A model generated the notes under the pieces. That model made no database searches, was not told the origin of the DNA, and worked only from the letters and a program-made list of their open reading frames with translations. From Candidatus Nealsonbacteria bacterium CG11_big_fil_rev_8_21_14_0_20_37_68 (GTDB taxonomy: Bacteria > Patescibacteriota > Minisyncoccia > Minisyncoccales > GCA-002782225): DNA of 6,220 bases. The translations under genes were made by a program, and so were the position numbers. Below are positions 1-5,733 of the stretch, piece after piece. The stretch covers positions 25,150 through 31,369 of the forward strand of contig PCWJ01000031.1 of assembly GCA_002787295.1 (NCBI GenBank), given 5' to 3'. The stretch's first letter is position 1. Every line of letters begins with the position of its first letter.

Positions 1-423
1 TTCGGGATTTTTTATCCGTTCTTGTAACTCTTTAGTTCTTAATTTTTCAATATCAGCTTTTTTCAAGGTAGAAACCGTTCCTCCCAAAATAAAATAAAGC
101 CCCTTATATTTTTTTGTTTTTTCAAGAGAAACCAAATCGCTTTCTTTTTCCAAGATGCAAAGCAGGGTTTTGTCTCTGGAGTGGTCAGAACAAATTTCAC
201 AAAGACCCTCTTCCTCAGTCCCGGTAGGTGGTTGGAAGGGATTAAAACAGAACTTACAGAGACTTATTTTTTCTCTTAATTCTGAAATTGATTTTATTAG
301 TTGATTAATTTCTTCACCGGATAGTCTCATTAAATAAAAAACAAATCGAGTCGCAGTTCTTGGCCCGATAGTTGGAAATTTAGAAAACAAGTTAATTAGT
401 TTTTGAATAGATGGCGGATACAT
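1..423 (-). CDS. recR: Recombination mediator protein RecR, C-terminus cut by window edge
   Basis: RecR works with RecF/RecO in loading RecA at gaps in DNA. The first 141 residues are visible; the family is about 200 long, so the C-terminal part lies beyond base 1. Seen in order: an N-terminal helix-hairpin-helix (FPTIGPRTATR, residues 16-26); a four-cysteine zinc finger (C56-x2-C59 and C75-x2-C78, ending CSDHSRD); and the start of a Toprim domain (LCILEKESDLVSLEKT, then YKGLYFILGG), with the conserved acidic residues E92 and D96. The stretch between the two cysteine pairs (15 residues) seems longer than usual. The ATG at 423-421 gives the family's typical start (MYPPSIQKLI). It lies 26 bases after the dnaB stop on the same strand, so co-transcription with dnaB is likely. 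No Shine-Dalgarno sequence precedes it. Identification is secure. Confidence 0.96.
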   Translation of the reverse strand, partial: MYPPSIQKLINLFSKFPTIGPRTATRFVFYLMRLSGEEINQLIKSISELREKISLCKFCFNPFQPPTGTEEEGLCEICSDHSRDKTLLCILEKESDLVSLEKTKKYKGLYFILGGTVSTLKKADIEKLRTKELQERIKNPE

Positions 424-449
424 ATACTAAAAATTTTTAATTTTTGGTT

Positions 450-1829
450 TTATTCTTCCATTTGTTCCCCCAGCGTTTTTTCTAAATTTCTGAAACTTAC
501 TCTTTGTTCGTCAAAATATAACTCTACTTTTCCTACCGGACCGTTGCGGTGTTTGGCAATAATAATATCGGCAATATTTTTTCTGGCAGTATCCTGACGA
601 TATTTATCTTCTCGATGGATAAACAAAACAACGTCGGCATCTTGTTCTATGGCTCCGGTTTCTCTTAAGTCAGAAAGTCTGGGAATCTGAGGGGAGCGTT
701 GTTCTACTGCTCGAGATAATTGAGAGAGAGCCAGCACCGGAATGTTTAATTCTTTGGCCAGGGACTTAAGAGATCTTGAAACCTCGGTCATTTGTTGGAC
801 CATAGAGGTATTAATATTTCTGGGTTCCATTAACTGCAAATAGTCAACAATAAGAAGTCCTAATCCGCGATCAGCCTGTAATCTTCTTGCCATTGCCCTC
901 ATTTGTAAAATGTTGCAGGAGGCTGAATCATCAAGAAAAATTGGAGCTTGAGACAAGACATCAAAAGCTTTTTGAATTCTGAGAAAATCATTGTCGTCTC
1001 CCGTGTCAGAAAAGTGGCCGGTTCTTAACCGCCATAAGTCTACCCCGGCCTGAGCAGCAATTAATCTATCTATTACCTGGTCTTTAGACATTTCTAAAGA
1101 GAATATTCCTACAGGTCCCCCTTCATAAATTGCGCAGTGTTTGGCAATATCCAGGGCTAAAGCACTTTTCCCGAAAGAGGGTCTGGAAGCTAAAATAATT
1201 AAATCACCCTTTTGAAGGCCGGCTAAAATATTATCTAAATCAGTAAAACCGGTGGGGATTCCTCGAAGCTTTCCTTGGTGTTTTGAAAGACTGTCAATTC
1301 TTTCAAAGGCTTCCTCTAATTCGTTTTTCACCGGTACGAAATTTTGGGTCAGGCTCCTTTGAGCGATGCCAAAAATTCTTTTTTCGGCCTGGTCCAACAA
1401 CATATCTACATCTTCTGATTCTTCATAACCCATTTGACCTATTTCGTAAGAGGCTTGAATTAAATCTCGAAGGATTCTTTTTCGCTGAACAATTTTCGCA
1501 TAGTTTAAAACATGGAAGGCCGTCGGCACAGAATTTATTAGTTCGGTTAAATAAGCATTCCCTCCAATTTCTTCTAATTTATTTTTCTCTTTTAAACGGC
1601 TTGAAACCGATAATAAATCTACCGGTTCTCTCTTTTCAAAAAGCTCCTGCATTACTTGATAGATTTCCCGATGATAGTCTTTGTAAAAATCTCGCGGCTC
1701 TAAAAAATCTACTACCTTTAAGATGGCGTTTTTATCCAGCATCAAACACCCCAAAAGTGACCCTTCAACTTCGATGCTCTGGGGAGGTAGTTTGTCCGGT
1801 AATTCGTTTTTAGGAGAGTTATTGTTCAT
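450..1829 (-). CDS. dnaB: Replicative DNA helicase DnaB
   Basis: Hexameric 5'-3' helicase that unwinds DNA at the replication fork and recruits primase. From the chosen start it is 459 residues, normal for the family, with no intein. Seen: an N-terminal DnaB domain (PPQSIEVEGSLLG near residue 15, then NAYLTELINSVPTA); a linker; and a RecA-like ATPase domain with Walker A ASRPSFGKS (214-222), FSLEMS (243-248), Walker B LLIVDYLQL (325-333), the sensor segment ALSQLSRAVEQR, and the arginine-finger region RETGAIEQDAD (389-399). It ends with KHRNGPVG. Three starts are possible: TTG at 1880, ATG at 1850 and ATG at 1829. I prefer 1829 because it fits the family N-terminus and a possible promoter overlaps the longer versions. 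AGAGG lies only one base before that ATG, too close for a normal Shine-Dalgarno. recR follows in the same direction. Confidence 0.97.
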   Translation of the reverse strand: MNNNSPKNELPDKLPPQSIEVEGSLLGCLMLDKNAILKVVDFLEPRDFYKDYHREIYQVMQELFEKREPVDLLSVSSRLKEKNKLEEIGGNAYLTELINSVPTAFHVLNYAKIVQRKRILRDLIQASYEIGQMGYEESEDVDMLLDQAEKRIFGIAQRSLTQNFVPVKNELEEAFERIDSLSKHQGKLRGIPTGFTDLDNILAGLQKGDLIILASRPSFGKSALALDIAKHCAIYEGGPVGIFSLEMSKDQVIDRLIAAQAGVDLWRLRTGHFSDTGDDNDFLRIQKAFDVLSQAPIFLDDSASCNILQMRAMARRLQADRGLGLLIVDYLQLMEPRNINTSMVQQMTEVSRSLKSLAKELNIPVLALSQLSRAVEQRSPQIPRLSDLRETGAIEQDADVVLFIHREDKYRQDTARKNIADIIIAKHRNGPVGKVELYFDEQRVSFRNLEKTLGEQMEE

Positions 1830-1838
1830 ACCTCTTTT

Positions 1839-1868
1839 AATATATAACATTCTAATAAATATTGGCAA
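1839..1868 (-). promoter_or_regulatory. Candidate promoter for dnaB-recR
   Basis: On the minus strand, TTGCCA (1868-1863) is separated by 18 bases from TATATT (1844-1839). Transcription would start roughly at 1832, almost on the ATG at 1829, which implies a near-leaderless mRNA. An alternative pair, TTGATT (1880-1875) with TATTAG (1857-1852) and a 17-base spacer, is weaker at the -10. Both overlap the codons of the longer dnaB starts, which favours the short form. AT-rich DNA gives such matches by chance, so this is tentative. Confidence 0.35.
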
Positions 1869-1909
1869 GCCCCAAATCAAAATAGAATTTAATATGGTGG
1901 CTTATTGAT

Positions 1910-1938
1910 TTGATAAATTTGCTTAAATTAACTATAAT
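1910..1938 (+). promoter_or_regulatory. Sigma-70-type promoter for the GGQ-domain gene
   Basis: TTGATA (1910-1915) and a perfect TATAAT (1933-1938) are separated by exactly 17 bases. The predicted start near 1945 leaves a leader of about 20 bases carrying a strong ribosome binding site. It is divergent from dnaB. Confidence 0.75.
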
Positions 1939-1953
1939 AAAAAAGTAAAAACG

Positions 1954-1960
1954 AAGGAGG
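1954..1960 (+). promoter_or_regulatory. Strong Shine-Dalgarno sequence (AAGGAGG)
   Basis: AAGGAGG lies 6 bases before the ATG at 1967, matching the anti-Shine-Dalgarno core, and fixes this start. It is notable because no other gene in the window has a comparable site. Confidence 0.88.
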
Positions 1961-1966
1961 AAAACA

Positions 1967-2305
1967 ATGTATAAAACCGATTTAGAAACCTTAAAAAAAG
2001 AAACAAAAGTTTTCAGATTTGGAGCTTCTACCAAAGGAGGGCAACGGGCTAATCGAAAAGAAACCGGAATTCGGCTTCGCCACATTCCCTCTGGAATAGA
2101 AGTTAAAGTCATTAGAGAAAGATTCCAGACTCAAAATTTAAAAATTGCTTTTAAGCAGCTTCAGGAGCGATTGGAAAAATTAAACCGGCCAAAGAAAAAA
2201 AGAATTCCCACCAGAATTCCTTTGGGGGCAGAGTTGAGAAGATTAAAGGGGAAGAGAATAATTGCGGAAAGGAAACAGTTGCGAAGAAAACCAATTTCGG
2301 AGTAA
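1967..2305 (+). CDS. GGQ-domain peptidyl-tRNA hydrolase, release-factor-like (ArfB/PrfH type)
   Basis: A 112-residue protein made almost only of the RF-1 catalytic domain. The GGQ motif is at residues 24-26 in GASTKGGQRANRKETGIRL, followed by RHIPSGIEVKVIRERFQTQN, the class I release factor core. There is no codon-recognition domain with a PxT or SPF motif, so it is not RF1 or RF2. The tail from about residue 74 is rich in Lys and Arg (KKKRIPTRIP, then RRLKGKR). In ArfB a basic tail enters the empty mRNA channel of stalled ribosomes. By inference this protein hydrolyses peptidyl-tRNA on stalled ribosomes or freed large subunits. It has its own promoter, a strong ribosome binding site and a terminator, so it is a single-gene unit. 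The domain is certain; the exact subfamily is not. Confidence 0.88.
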   Translation: MYKTDLETLKKETKVFRFGASTKGGQRANRKETGIRLRHIPSGIEVKVIRERFQTQNLKIAFKQLQERLEKLNRPKKKRIPTRIPLGAELRRLKGKRIIAERKQLRRKPISE

Positions 2306-2336
2306 AAAAACTAGGGACAAAAATCCTTAGTTTTTT
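2305..2336. terminator. Bidirectional intrinsic terminator between convergent genes
   Basis: A 13-bp stem (arms 2305-2317 and 2324-2336, one G-T pair) closes a 6-base loop (2318-2323). The core is CTAGGGA/TCCTTAG, with six A's on the left and six T's on the right, so a U-tract is made on either strand. It overlaps the last base of the GGQ gene's stop codon and lies 21 bases beyond the cysS stop, so it can serve both. Confidence 0.88.
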
Positions 2337-2357
2337 ATAACCAACACCCGAGGTTGA

Positions 2358-3806
2358 TTAATCTATAGATACTGGTTTTATCTTCGGTCCTTTTTTAGTG
2401 TCTTCAATTTTGTAACCTATTTTATTAATTTCTTTTCTAACTTCATCTGCTTTTTCCCAATTTTTTTGTTTACGATATTTTTCCCGTTCTTCAACTAATT
2501 TTAAAATATTTTCAGAGATTTTTTCTTTTGGCTTTTTCCAGAAGATAAAATTGAAAAATCTGTCAATTTTCTTTAAGAATTCTAAAATATTTTTAGCCTC
2601 GGTCTGACTAAGAACATTTTTGTTCATTAAAGAGTTTCCTTGACTTATTAGCTCAAAAATAGAGGCTATGGCTTTGGGCGTGTTAAAATCATCCTCCATC
2701 GCTTTTTCAAACTCTTTTTTTGTTTGTAAAATTAAAGATTTAACAGTTCTTTTTTCGGTTGTAAGTTGTAAGTTGCCCGCCCGCCAGCGAGTTCGCTCGC
2801 AGGCGAAGTCGGGTGGGTAAGTTGTAAATTTCTCTACAAATTCATCAATTCTTTCTAATTGGTTTTTAACCTGTTCAATTTCTTTCTCGCTGTAATCGAT
2901 GGGGGAGCGGTAGTGTGTTTTAATAACGAATAATCTCAAAAGTCGAGGAGAATTTTCTTTTAGAAAGTCCTTGATAGTAATAAAATTGCCCAAAGATTTT
3001 GCCATTTTTTCTCCTTTCACAGTCAGAAAACCTGAATGAAGCCAATATTTGACCATTGGGCTTTTACCAGAAATAGCTTCCATTTGGGCAATTTCTGCTT
3101 CATGATGGGGGAAAATTAAATCTCTGGCTCCACCATGGATATCGTACTGGAAACCAAAATATTTTTCAGTAATGGCAGTATCTTCGATATGCCAACCTGG
3201 CCTGCCAGAAAACCAGGGACTTTTCCAATTTGGTTCGCCAGGTTTTGATTTTTTCCATAAACAAAAATCTCCTTTGTTTCTTTTTTCTTCAGCTTCATCA
3301 ATTCTTGATACCGCATCTTCTGCTTGTAAAACCGTTCTCCCCGATAACTTCCCATAGTCTTTGAATTTTGAAATATCATAATAAATTCCATCTTTTATCC
3401 GATAAGCAAAACCATTTTTCAAAAGCCTTTTAACTTGGTTGATAATTTCTTTAATGTGAGCCGTGGCTCTCGCATATTTATTAACACTATTTATATTCAG
3501 CTTTCGCATATCTTTTAAATATTCTCTTTCAAATTTTCTAGCTAAATTTTTCCAGAAAGTTCTCTCTTCTTTAGCCCGGATAATAATTTTATTATCGACA
3601 TCAGTAATATTTTGCAAATAAAAAACATTGTATCCTTTTTGCTTTAGATATTTTACAATCATATCAAAGGCGATATAAGTTCTGGCATGACCGATATGAG
3701 GATAATCATAAACCGTCGGGCCGCAGACAAAAATATTTACTTTATTTTTCGTTCTTGGTTTAAAATTTTCCTTTTTTCGAGATGAGGTATTATAAATTTT
3801 TAGCAT
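2358..3806 (-). CDS. cysS: Cysteine--tRNA ligase (CysRS)
   Basis: Class I aminoacyl-tRNA synthetase charging tRNA-Cys in the cytoplasm. Its 482 residues are slightly longer than the roughly 460 usual. Seen: FVCGPTVYDYPHIGHARTY with the HIGH motif at 37-40; the GRPGWHIE segment (201-208); DIHGGARDLIFPHHEAEIAQ (222-241); KMAKS at 267-271 in place of KMSKS; EDDFNTPKA (371-379) in the DALR-type helical domain; and a C-terminal KNWEKADEVRKEI element. Of the zinc ligands known from E. coli CysRS (Cys28, Cys209, His234, Glu238), Cys28, His234 and Glu238 are present at the same numbers, but position 209 is Asp. Residues 331-344 are encoded by an inserted GC-rich palindrome (see the repeat entry). The ATG at 3806 has no Shine-Dalgarno. 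It converges on the GGQ gene and diverges from rpsB. Confidence 0.97.
   Translation of the reverse strand: MLKIYNTSSRKKENFKPRTKNKVNIFVCGPTVYDYPHIGHARTYIAFDMIVKYLKQKGYNVFYLQNITDVDNKIIIRAKEERTFWKNLARKFEREYLKDMRKLNINSVNKYARATAHIKEIINQVKRLLKNGFAYRIKDGIYYDISKFKDYGKLSGRTVLQAEDAVSRIDEAEEKRNKGDFCLWKKSKPGEPNWKSPWFSGRPGWHIEDTAITEKYFGFQYDIHGGARDLIFPHHEAEIAQMEAISGKSPMVKYWLHSGFLTVKGEKMAKSLGNFITIKDFLKENSPRLLRLFVIKTHYRSPIDYSEKEIEQVKNQLERIDEFVEKFTTYPPDFACERTRWRAGNLQLTTEKRTVKSLILQTKKEFEKAMEDDFNTPKAIASIFELISQGNSLMNKNVLSQTEAKNILEFLKKIDRFFNFIFWKKPKEKISENILKLVEEREKYRKQKNWEKADEVRKEINKIGYKIEDTKKGPKIKPVSID
2761..2830. repeat. GC-rich palindrome inserted in a heptamer tandem repeat inside cysS
   Basis: A block of 42 bases (2775-2816 or, equivalently, 2776-2817), about three-quarters G+C in an AT-rich gene, folds into a hairpin. 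The inner stem is GCGAG/CTCGC (2787-2791 with 2796-2800) closed by a TTCG loop. It continues after an A-A mismatch with CGCC/GGCG or an outer CCCGCCC/GGGTGGG arm. Both flanks are made of the heptamer GTAAGTT. Removing the 42 bases leaves three perfect GTAAGTT copies plus GTAAATT in tandem. The block is exactly 14 codons (P331 to G344) with no stop, so cysS stays open. Confidence 0.85.
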
Positions 3807-3812
3807 TAAATT

Positions 3813-3842
3813 ATTTTAACATATTGATGCGGCTCTTTACAA
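3813..3842 (-). promoter_or_regulatory. Promoter for cysS, probably leaderless
   Basis: On the minus strand, TTGTAA (3842-3837), an 18-base spacer and TAAAAT (3818-3813) are visible. The -10 is preceded by TG one base upstream, an extended -10 (TGtTAAAAT). Six bases separate it from the ATG at 3806, so the first transcribed base should be at or next to the A of ATG. No Shine-Dalgarno is present, in line with a leaderless mRNA. Confidence 0.6.
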
Positions 3843-3864
3843 AGGGGTAAAATTCTGTTATTCT
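3836..3864 (+). promoter_or_regulatory. Promoter for rpsB-tsf, overlapping the cysS promoter
   Basis: TTTACA (3836-3841), a 17-base spacer and TATTCT (3859-3864) with an upstream extended TG (3856-3857). Transcription would start near 3871, about 4 bases before the rpsB ATG. An alternative is TTGATG (3824-3829) with an 18-base spacer and TAAAAT (3848-3853), which gives a leader of about 15 bases. Neither leader has a Shine-Dalgarno. The -35 shares five bases with the -35 of the divergent cysS promoter. Which version is used cannot be decided from sequence. Confidence 0.5.
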
Positions 3865-3874
3865 ATAAATTGTT

Positions 3875-4630
3875 ATGGAAACCGAAACTAAAAATCAAGC
3901 CAAAAATGAATTCAATTTAGACGTAGCCGAAATGGCCAGGGCTGGTCTTTGTTTTGGACACCGAAGCTCTCAGGTTCACCCAAAGATGAAGCCCTATCTG
4001 CAAGGAGTTAAAAATACTATTCATATTATTGATCTGGAAAAGACAATAGAGAAATTTACCGAGGCCTTAAAATTTATTCCAGAACTTATATCTGAAGGCA
4101 GGATTATATTGTTGGTGGGAACAAAGATTCAAATAAAAGATTTGGTCGAAAATATCGCTAAGCTCTGTGGTTTACCCTATGTTACCCAAAGATGGTTGGG
4201 GGGAACCTTTACCAATTTTGAAATAATCAAAAAAAGAGTACAACATCTAAAAGAATTGGAAGAAAAAAAAGAAAAGGGAGAGCTGGAGAAATACACCAAG
4301 AAGGAAAAAATTAAAATTAATCATGAATTACAAAAATTAAAAATAAAATTTGAAGGAATAAAAAATTTGAATTGTCTCCCGGATGCTGTGTTTGTTTGCG
4401 ATATGAAAAAAGATTACTTGGCCGTAAAAGAAGCCAGGGGAAGAGGAATAAAGGTTATTGGAATTGCCGATACCAACGTCGATCCAAACCTAGCCGACTA
4501 TCCTATTCCAGCCAGTGACGACGCAATAAGTTCAGTGAAATACATATTGGAGAAGGTTAAAGAAGTAATATTAAAAGCTAAATCTGAGAGTTTAAAAAGC
4601 ACCAAATCCCAAGCACCAAATTCCAAATAA
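3875..4630 (+). CDS. rpsB: 30S ribosomal protein S2
   Basis: Component of the 30S subunit, bound at the back of the head-body junction and needed for S1 or mRNA docking in well-studied bacteria. Its 251 residues are a normal length. Diagnostic segments: FGHRSSQVHPKMKPY (27-41), HIIDLEKT (50-57), LLVGTK (79-84), RWLGGTFTNF (106-115), the coiled-coil stretch LKELEEKKEKGELEKYTKKE, GIKNLNCLPDAVFVCD (161-176), and DTNVDPNLADYPIPASDDAI (199-218). The last ten codons (about 242-251, STKSQAPNSK) are read from a low-complexity repeat that continues downstream, so this tail is probably acquired rather than ancestral. It starts at ATG 3875 with no Shine-Dalgarno and is followed by tsf, the usual rpsB-tsf order. 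Confidence 0.97.
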   Translation: METETKNQAKNEFNLDVAEMARAGLCFGHRSSQVHPKMKPYLQGVKNTIHIIDLEKTIEKFTEALKFIPELISEGRIILLVGTKIQIKDLVENIAKLCGLPYVTQRWLGGTFTNFEIIKKRVQHLKELEEKKEKGELEKYTKKEKIKINHELQKLKIKFEGIKNLNCLPDAVFVCDMKKDYLAVKEARGRGIKVIGIADTNVDPNLADYPIPASDDAISSVKYILEKVKEVILKAKSESLKSTKSQAPNSK

Positions 4631-4725
4631 TATCTAAATTTCAATGACCAAAATTCTAAATGTTTAAGATTTGGAATTTAGGATTTAGGATTTGTTTGGA
4701 ATTTGTGATTTGTGATTTGGAATTT
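4598..4725. repeat. AT-rich low-complexity repeat spanning the rpsB end and the rpsB-tsf gap
   Basis: Short related words recur: TTTGGAATTT at 4670-4679, 4695-4704 and 4716-4725, with the inverted copy AAATTCCAAA at 4618-4627. Also seen are tandem AAGCACCAAAT (from 4598 and 4611), GGATTTA and GTGATTT copies. The inverted arms AAATTCCAAAT (4618-4628) and ATTTGGAATTT (4715-4725) could pair in RNA, bringing the end of rpsB next to the start of tsf. The repeat encodes the last ten residues of S2 and stops one base before the tsf ATG at 4727. It fills the whole 96-base gap between the genes. Confidence 0.8.
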
Positions 4726-4726
4726 T

Positions 4727-5311
4727 ATGGTAAATATTGACCAAATCAAACAACTTCGCAAAGAGACCGGACTCGCAATAAGTGAGTGTAAAAAGGTCCT
4801 AACAGAATCAGGTGGGAATATTGAAAAAGCAAAAGAAATTTTAAGAAAATGGGGCTGCAATTTTGCCCGGAAAATTGGGGAAAGGGCAACAACTCAAGGT
4901 ATTATTGAAAGCTATATTCATCCCAATCGAAAAATTGGAGCACTATTGGACATTCGCTGCGAGTCGGATTTTGTAGCCAAATCCGAGGATTTTAGAAATT
5001 TGGCTCACGAACTCTGTCTGCAAATTGCAGCAATGAATCCTCTATTTTTGAAAGTAGAAGACATCCCTGAAAAATTTTTAGACGGGGAAAGAAAAATTTA
5101 TAGAAAACAGTTCTCCGAAAGCGGCAAGCCTCAAAAAATTATTAATGAAATAGTGGAAGAAAAACTAAAAAAATATAAAGAAGAAATTTCGCTTTTATCT
5201 CAACCTTGGATCAAAGATGAAAGCAAAACCATAAAAGACCTTATTAGTGAGCATATTGCCAAGCTGGGGGAGAATATTGTGGTAAAGAGCTTTGCGAGGT
5301 ACGAGATATAA
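4727..5311 (+). CDS. tsf: Elongation factor Ts
   Basis: Guanine nucleotide exchange factor that releases GDP from EF-Tu. The protein has 194 residues from ATG 4727, a short form with the N-terminal UBA-like domain and one core region, well below the roughly 280 of E. coli. Seen: QIKQLRKETGLAISECKKVL (6-25) with GGNIEKAKEILRKWG (29-43); KIGERATTQGIIESYIH; CESDFVAKSEDF (78-89), whose Asp-Phe pair (81-82) corresponds to the residues that E. coli EF-Ts inserts near the EF-Tu magnesium site; and LLSQPWIKD (156-164). It ends at KSFARYEI. A GTG at 4712 could extend it by five residues, but those lie in the repeat and the ATG fits the family start. Only a weak GGA precedes it. It belongs to the rpsB operon; pyrH does not follow. 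Confidence 0.95.
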   Translation: MVNIDQIKQLRKETGLAISECKKVLTESGGNIEKAKEILRKWGCNFARKIGERATTQGIIESYIHPNRKIGALLDIRCESDFVAKSEDFRNLAHELCLQIAAMNPLFLKVEDIPEKFLDGERKIYRKQFSESGKPQKIINEIVEEKLKKYKEEISLLSQPWIKDESKTIKDLISEHIAKLGENIVVKSFARYEI

Positions 5312-5353
5312 AATTGCTTAATTGCTTAATTGCTTAATTGCTTAATTGCTTAA
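5312..5353. repeat. Octamer tandem repeat (AATTGCTT)5
   Basis: Five perfect copies of AATTGCTT run from 5312 to 5351, followed by AA, starting directly after the tsf stop codon (5309-5311). They fill most of the 69-base gap before the next gene. Perfect copies in a unit not divisible by three suggest a recent, slippage-prone array. No promoter or terminator is evident in this gap. Confidence 0.93.
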
Positions 5354-5380
5354 GCACAGAAACATTCGAACTTTGCGATT

Positions 5381-5719
5381 ATGCTAATTGCAATCATTAT
5401 TTTAATCTGTAGCTTTTTAGGGATATTGGTGATTTTGTTTCGCAAAATCCCGGCTTTGGTTGAAATTTCTTCCGGGGTTGGTATTTCTCAACCCAATGTC
5501 TTTTCAAAACTAAAGAACGGAGCCGTCAATCAGGTTAAATCTTTTTCATTTAATAATTTCTTGCAAAAATTATTATTAAGGATTAAAATTTTAACCCTAA
5601 AAACCGAAAATAAAACCGGTGTCTGGATTGAGAAATTGCGTCAAAAAACCAAAGAAGAAGAGAAAACGTGCGACAAAGGTTCTTCCGATAATTATTGGGA
5701 ACAATTGAAGAAGAAATAA
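5381..5719 (+). CDS. Small single-pass membrane protein of unknown function
   Basis: I cannot assign a function. The 112-residue protein starts with a hydrophobic segment (LIAIIILICSFLGILVILF, about residues 2-20) followed by Arg-Lys, which reads as an N-terminal membrane anchor with the rest in the cytoplasm. The middle (about 21-60) is mixed and has no clear motif. The C-terminal half is basic and probably helical (LLLRIKILTLKTENKTGVWIEKLRQKTKEEEK), ending in DNYWEQLKKK. The pattern resembles small hypothetical proteins I recall from Parcubacteria genomes, but this was not searched. It has no zinc or catalytic motif. Start ATG 5381 has no Shine-Dalgarno. It lies downstream of tsf in the same direction, 69 bases away, and ends just before a hairpin and tRNA-Thr. 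The anchor plus composition support a real gene. Confidence 0.75.
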   Translation: MLIAIIILICSFLGILVILFRKIPALVEISSGVGISQPNVFSKLKNGAVNQVKSFSFNNFLQKLLLRIKILTLKTENKTGVWIEKLRQKTKEEEKTCDKGSSDNYWEQLKKK

Positions 5720-5733
5720 ATCCCGTATTCAGT

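Noticed and set aside
1283..1813. Plus-strand open frame of 176 codons antisense to dnaB
   Set aside because: It lies entirely opposite a fully conserved dnaB, has no recognisable motif and no ribosome binding site; it is a shadow of the real gene.
450..1829. Intein in dnaB, a common insertion site in this gene
   Set aside because: The protein is of normal length and the Walker A and Walker B regions are uninterrupted.
1852..2112. Minus-strand 86-codon frame opposite the GGQ gene
   Set aside because: Antisense to the conserved GGQ domain and to a strong promoter and SD; it shows no protein family features.
3116..3391. Minus-strand 91-codon frame inside cysS
   Set aside because: Same strand but a different frame from cysS, whose frame carries all CysRS motifs here; it is a frame shadow.
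5312..5353. Octamer array as a CRISPR-like repeat or replication-origin iteron set
   Set aside because: The units are contiguous 8-mers with no spacers, and no cas, rep or DnaA-box features are nearby; a simple tandem repeat explains it.
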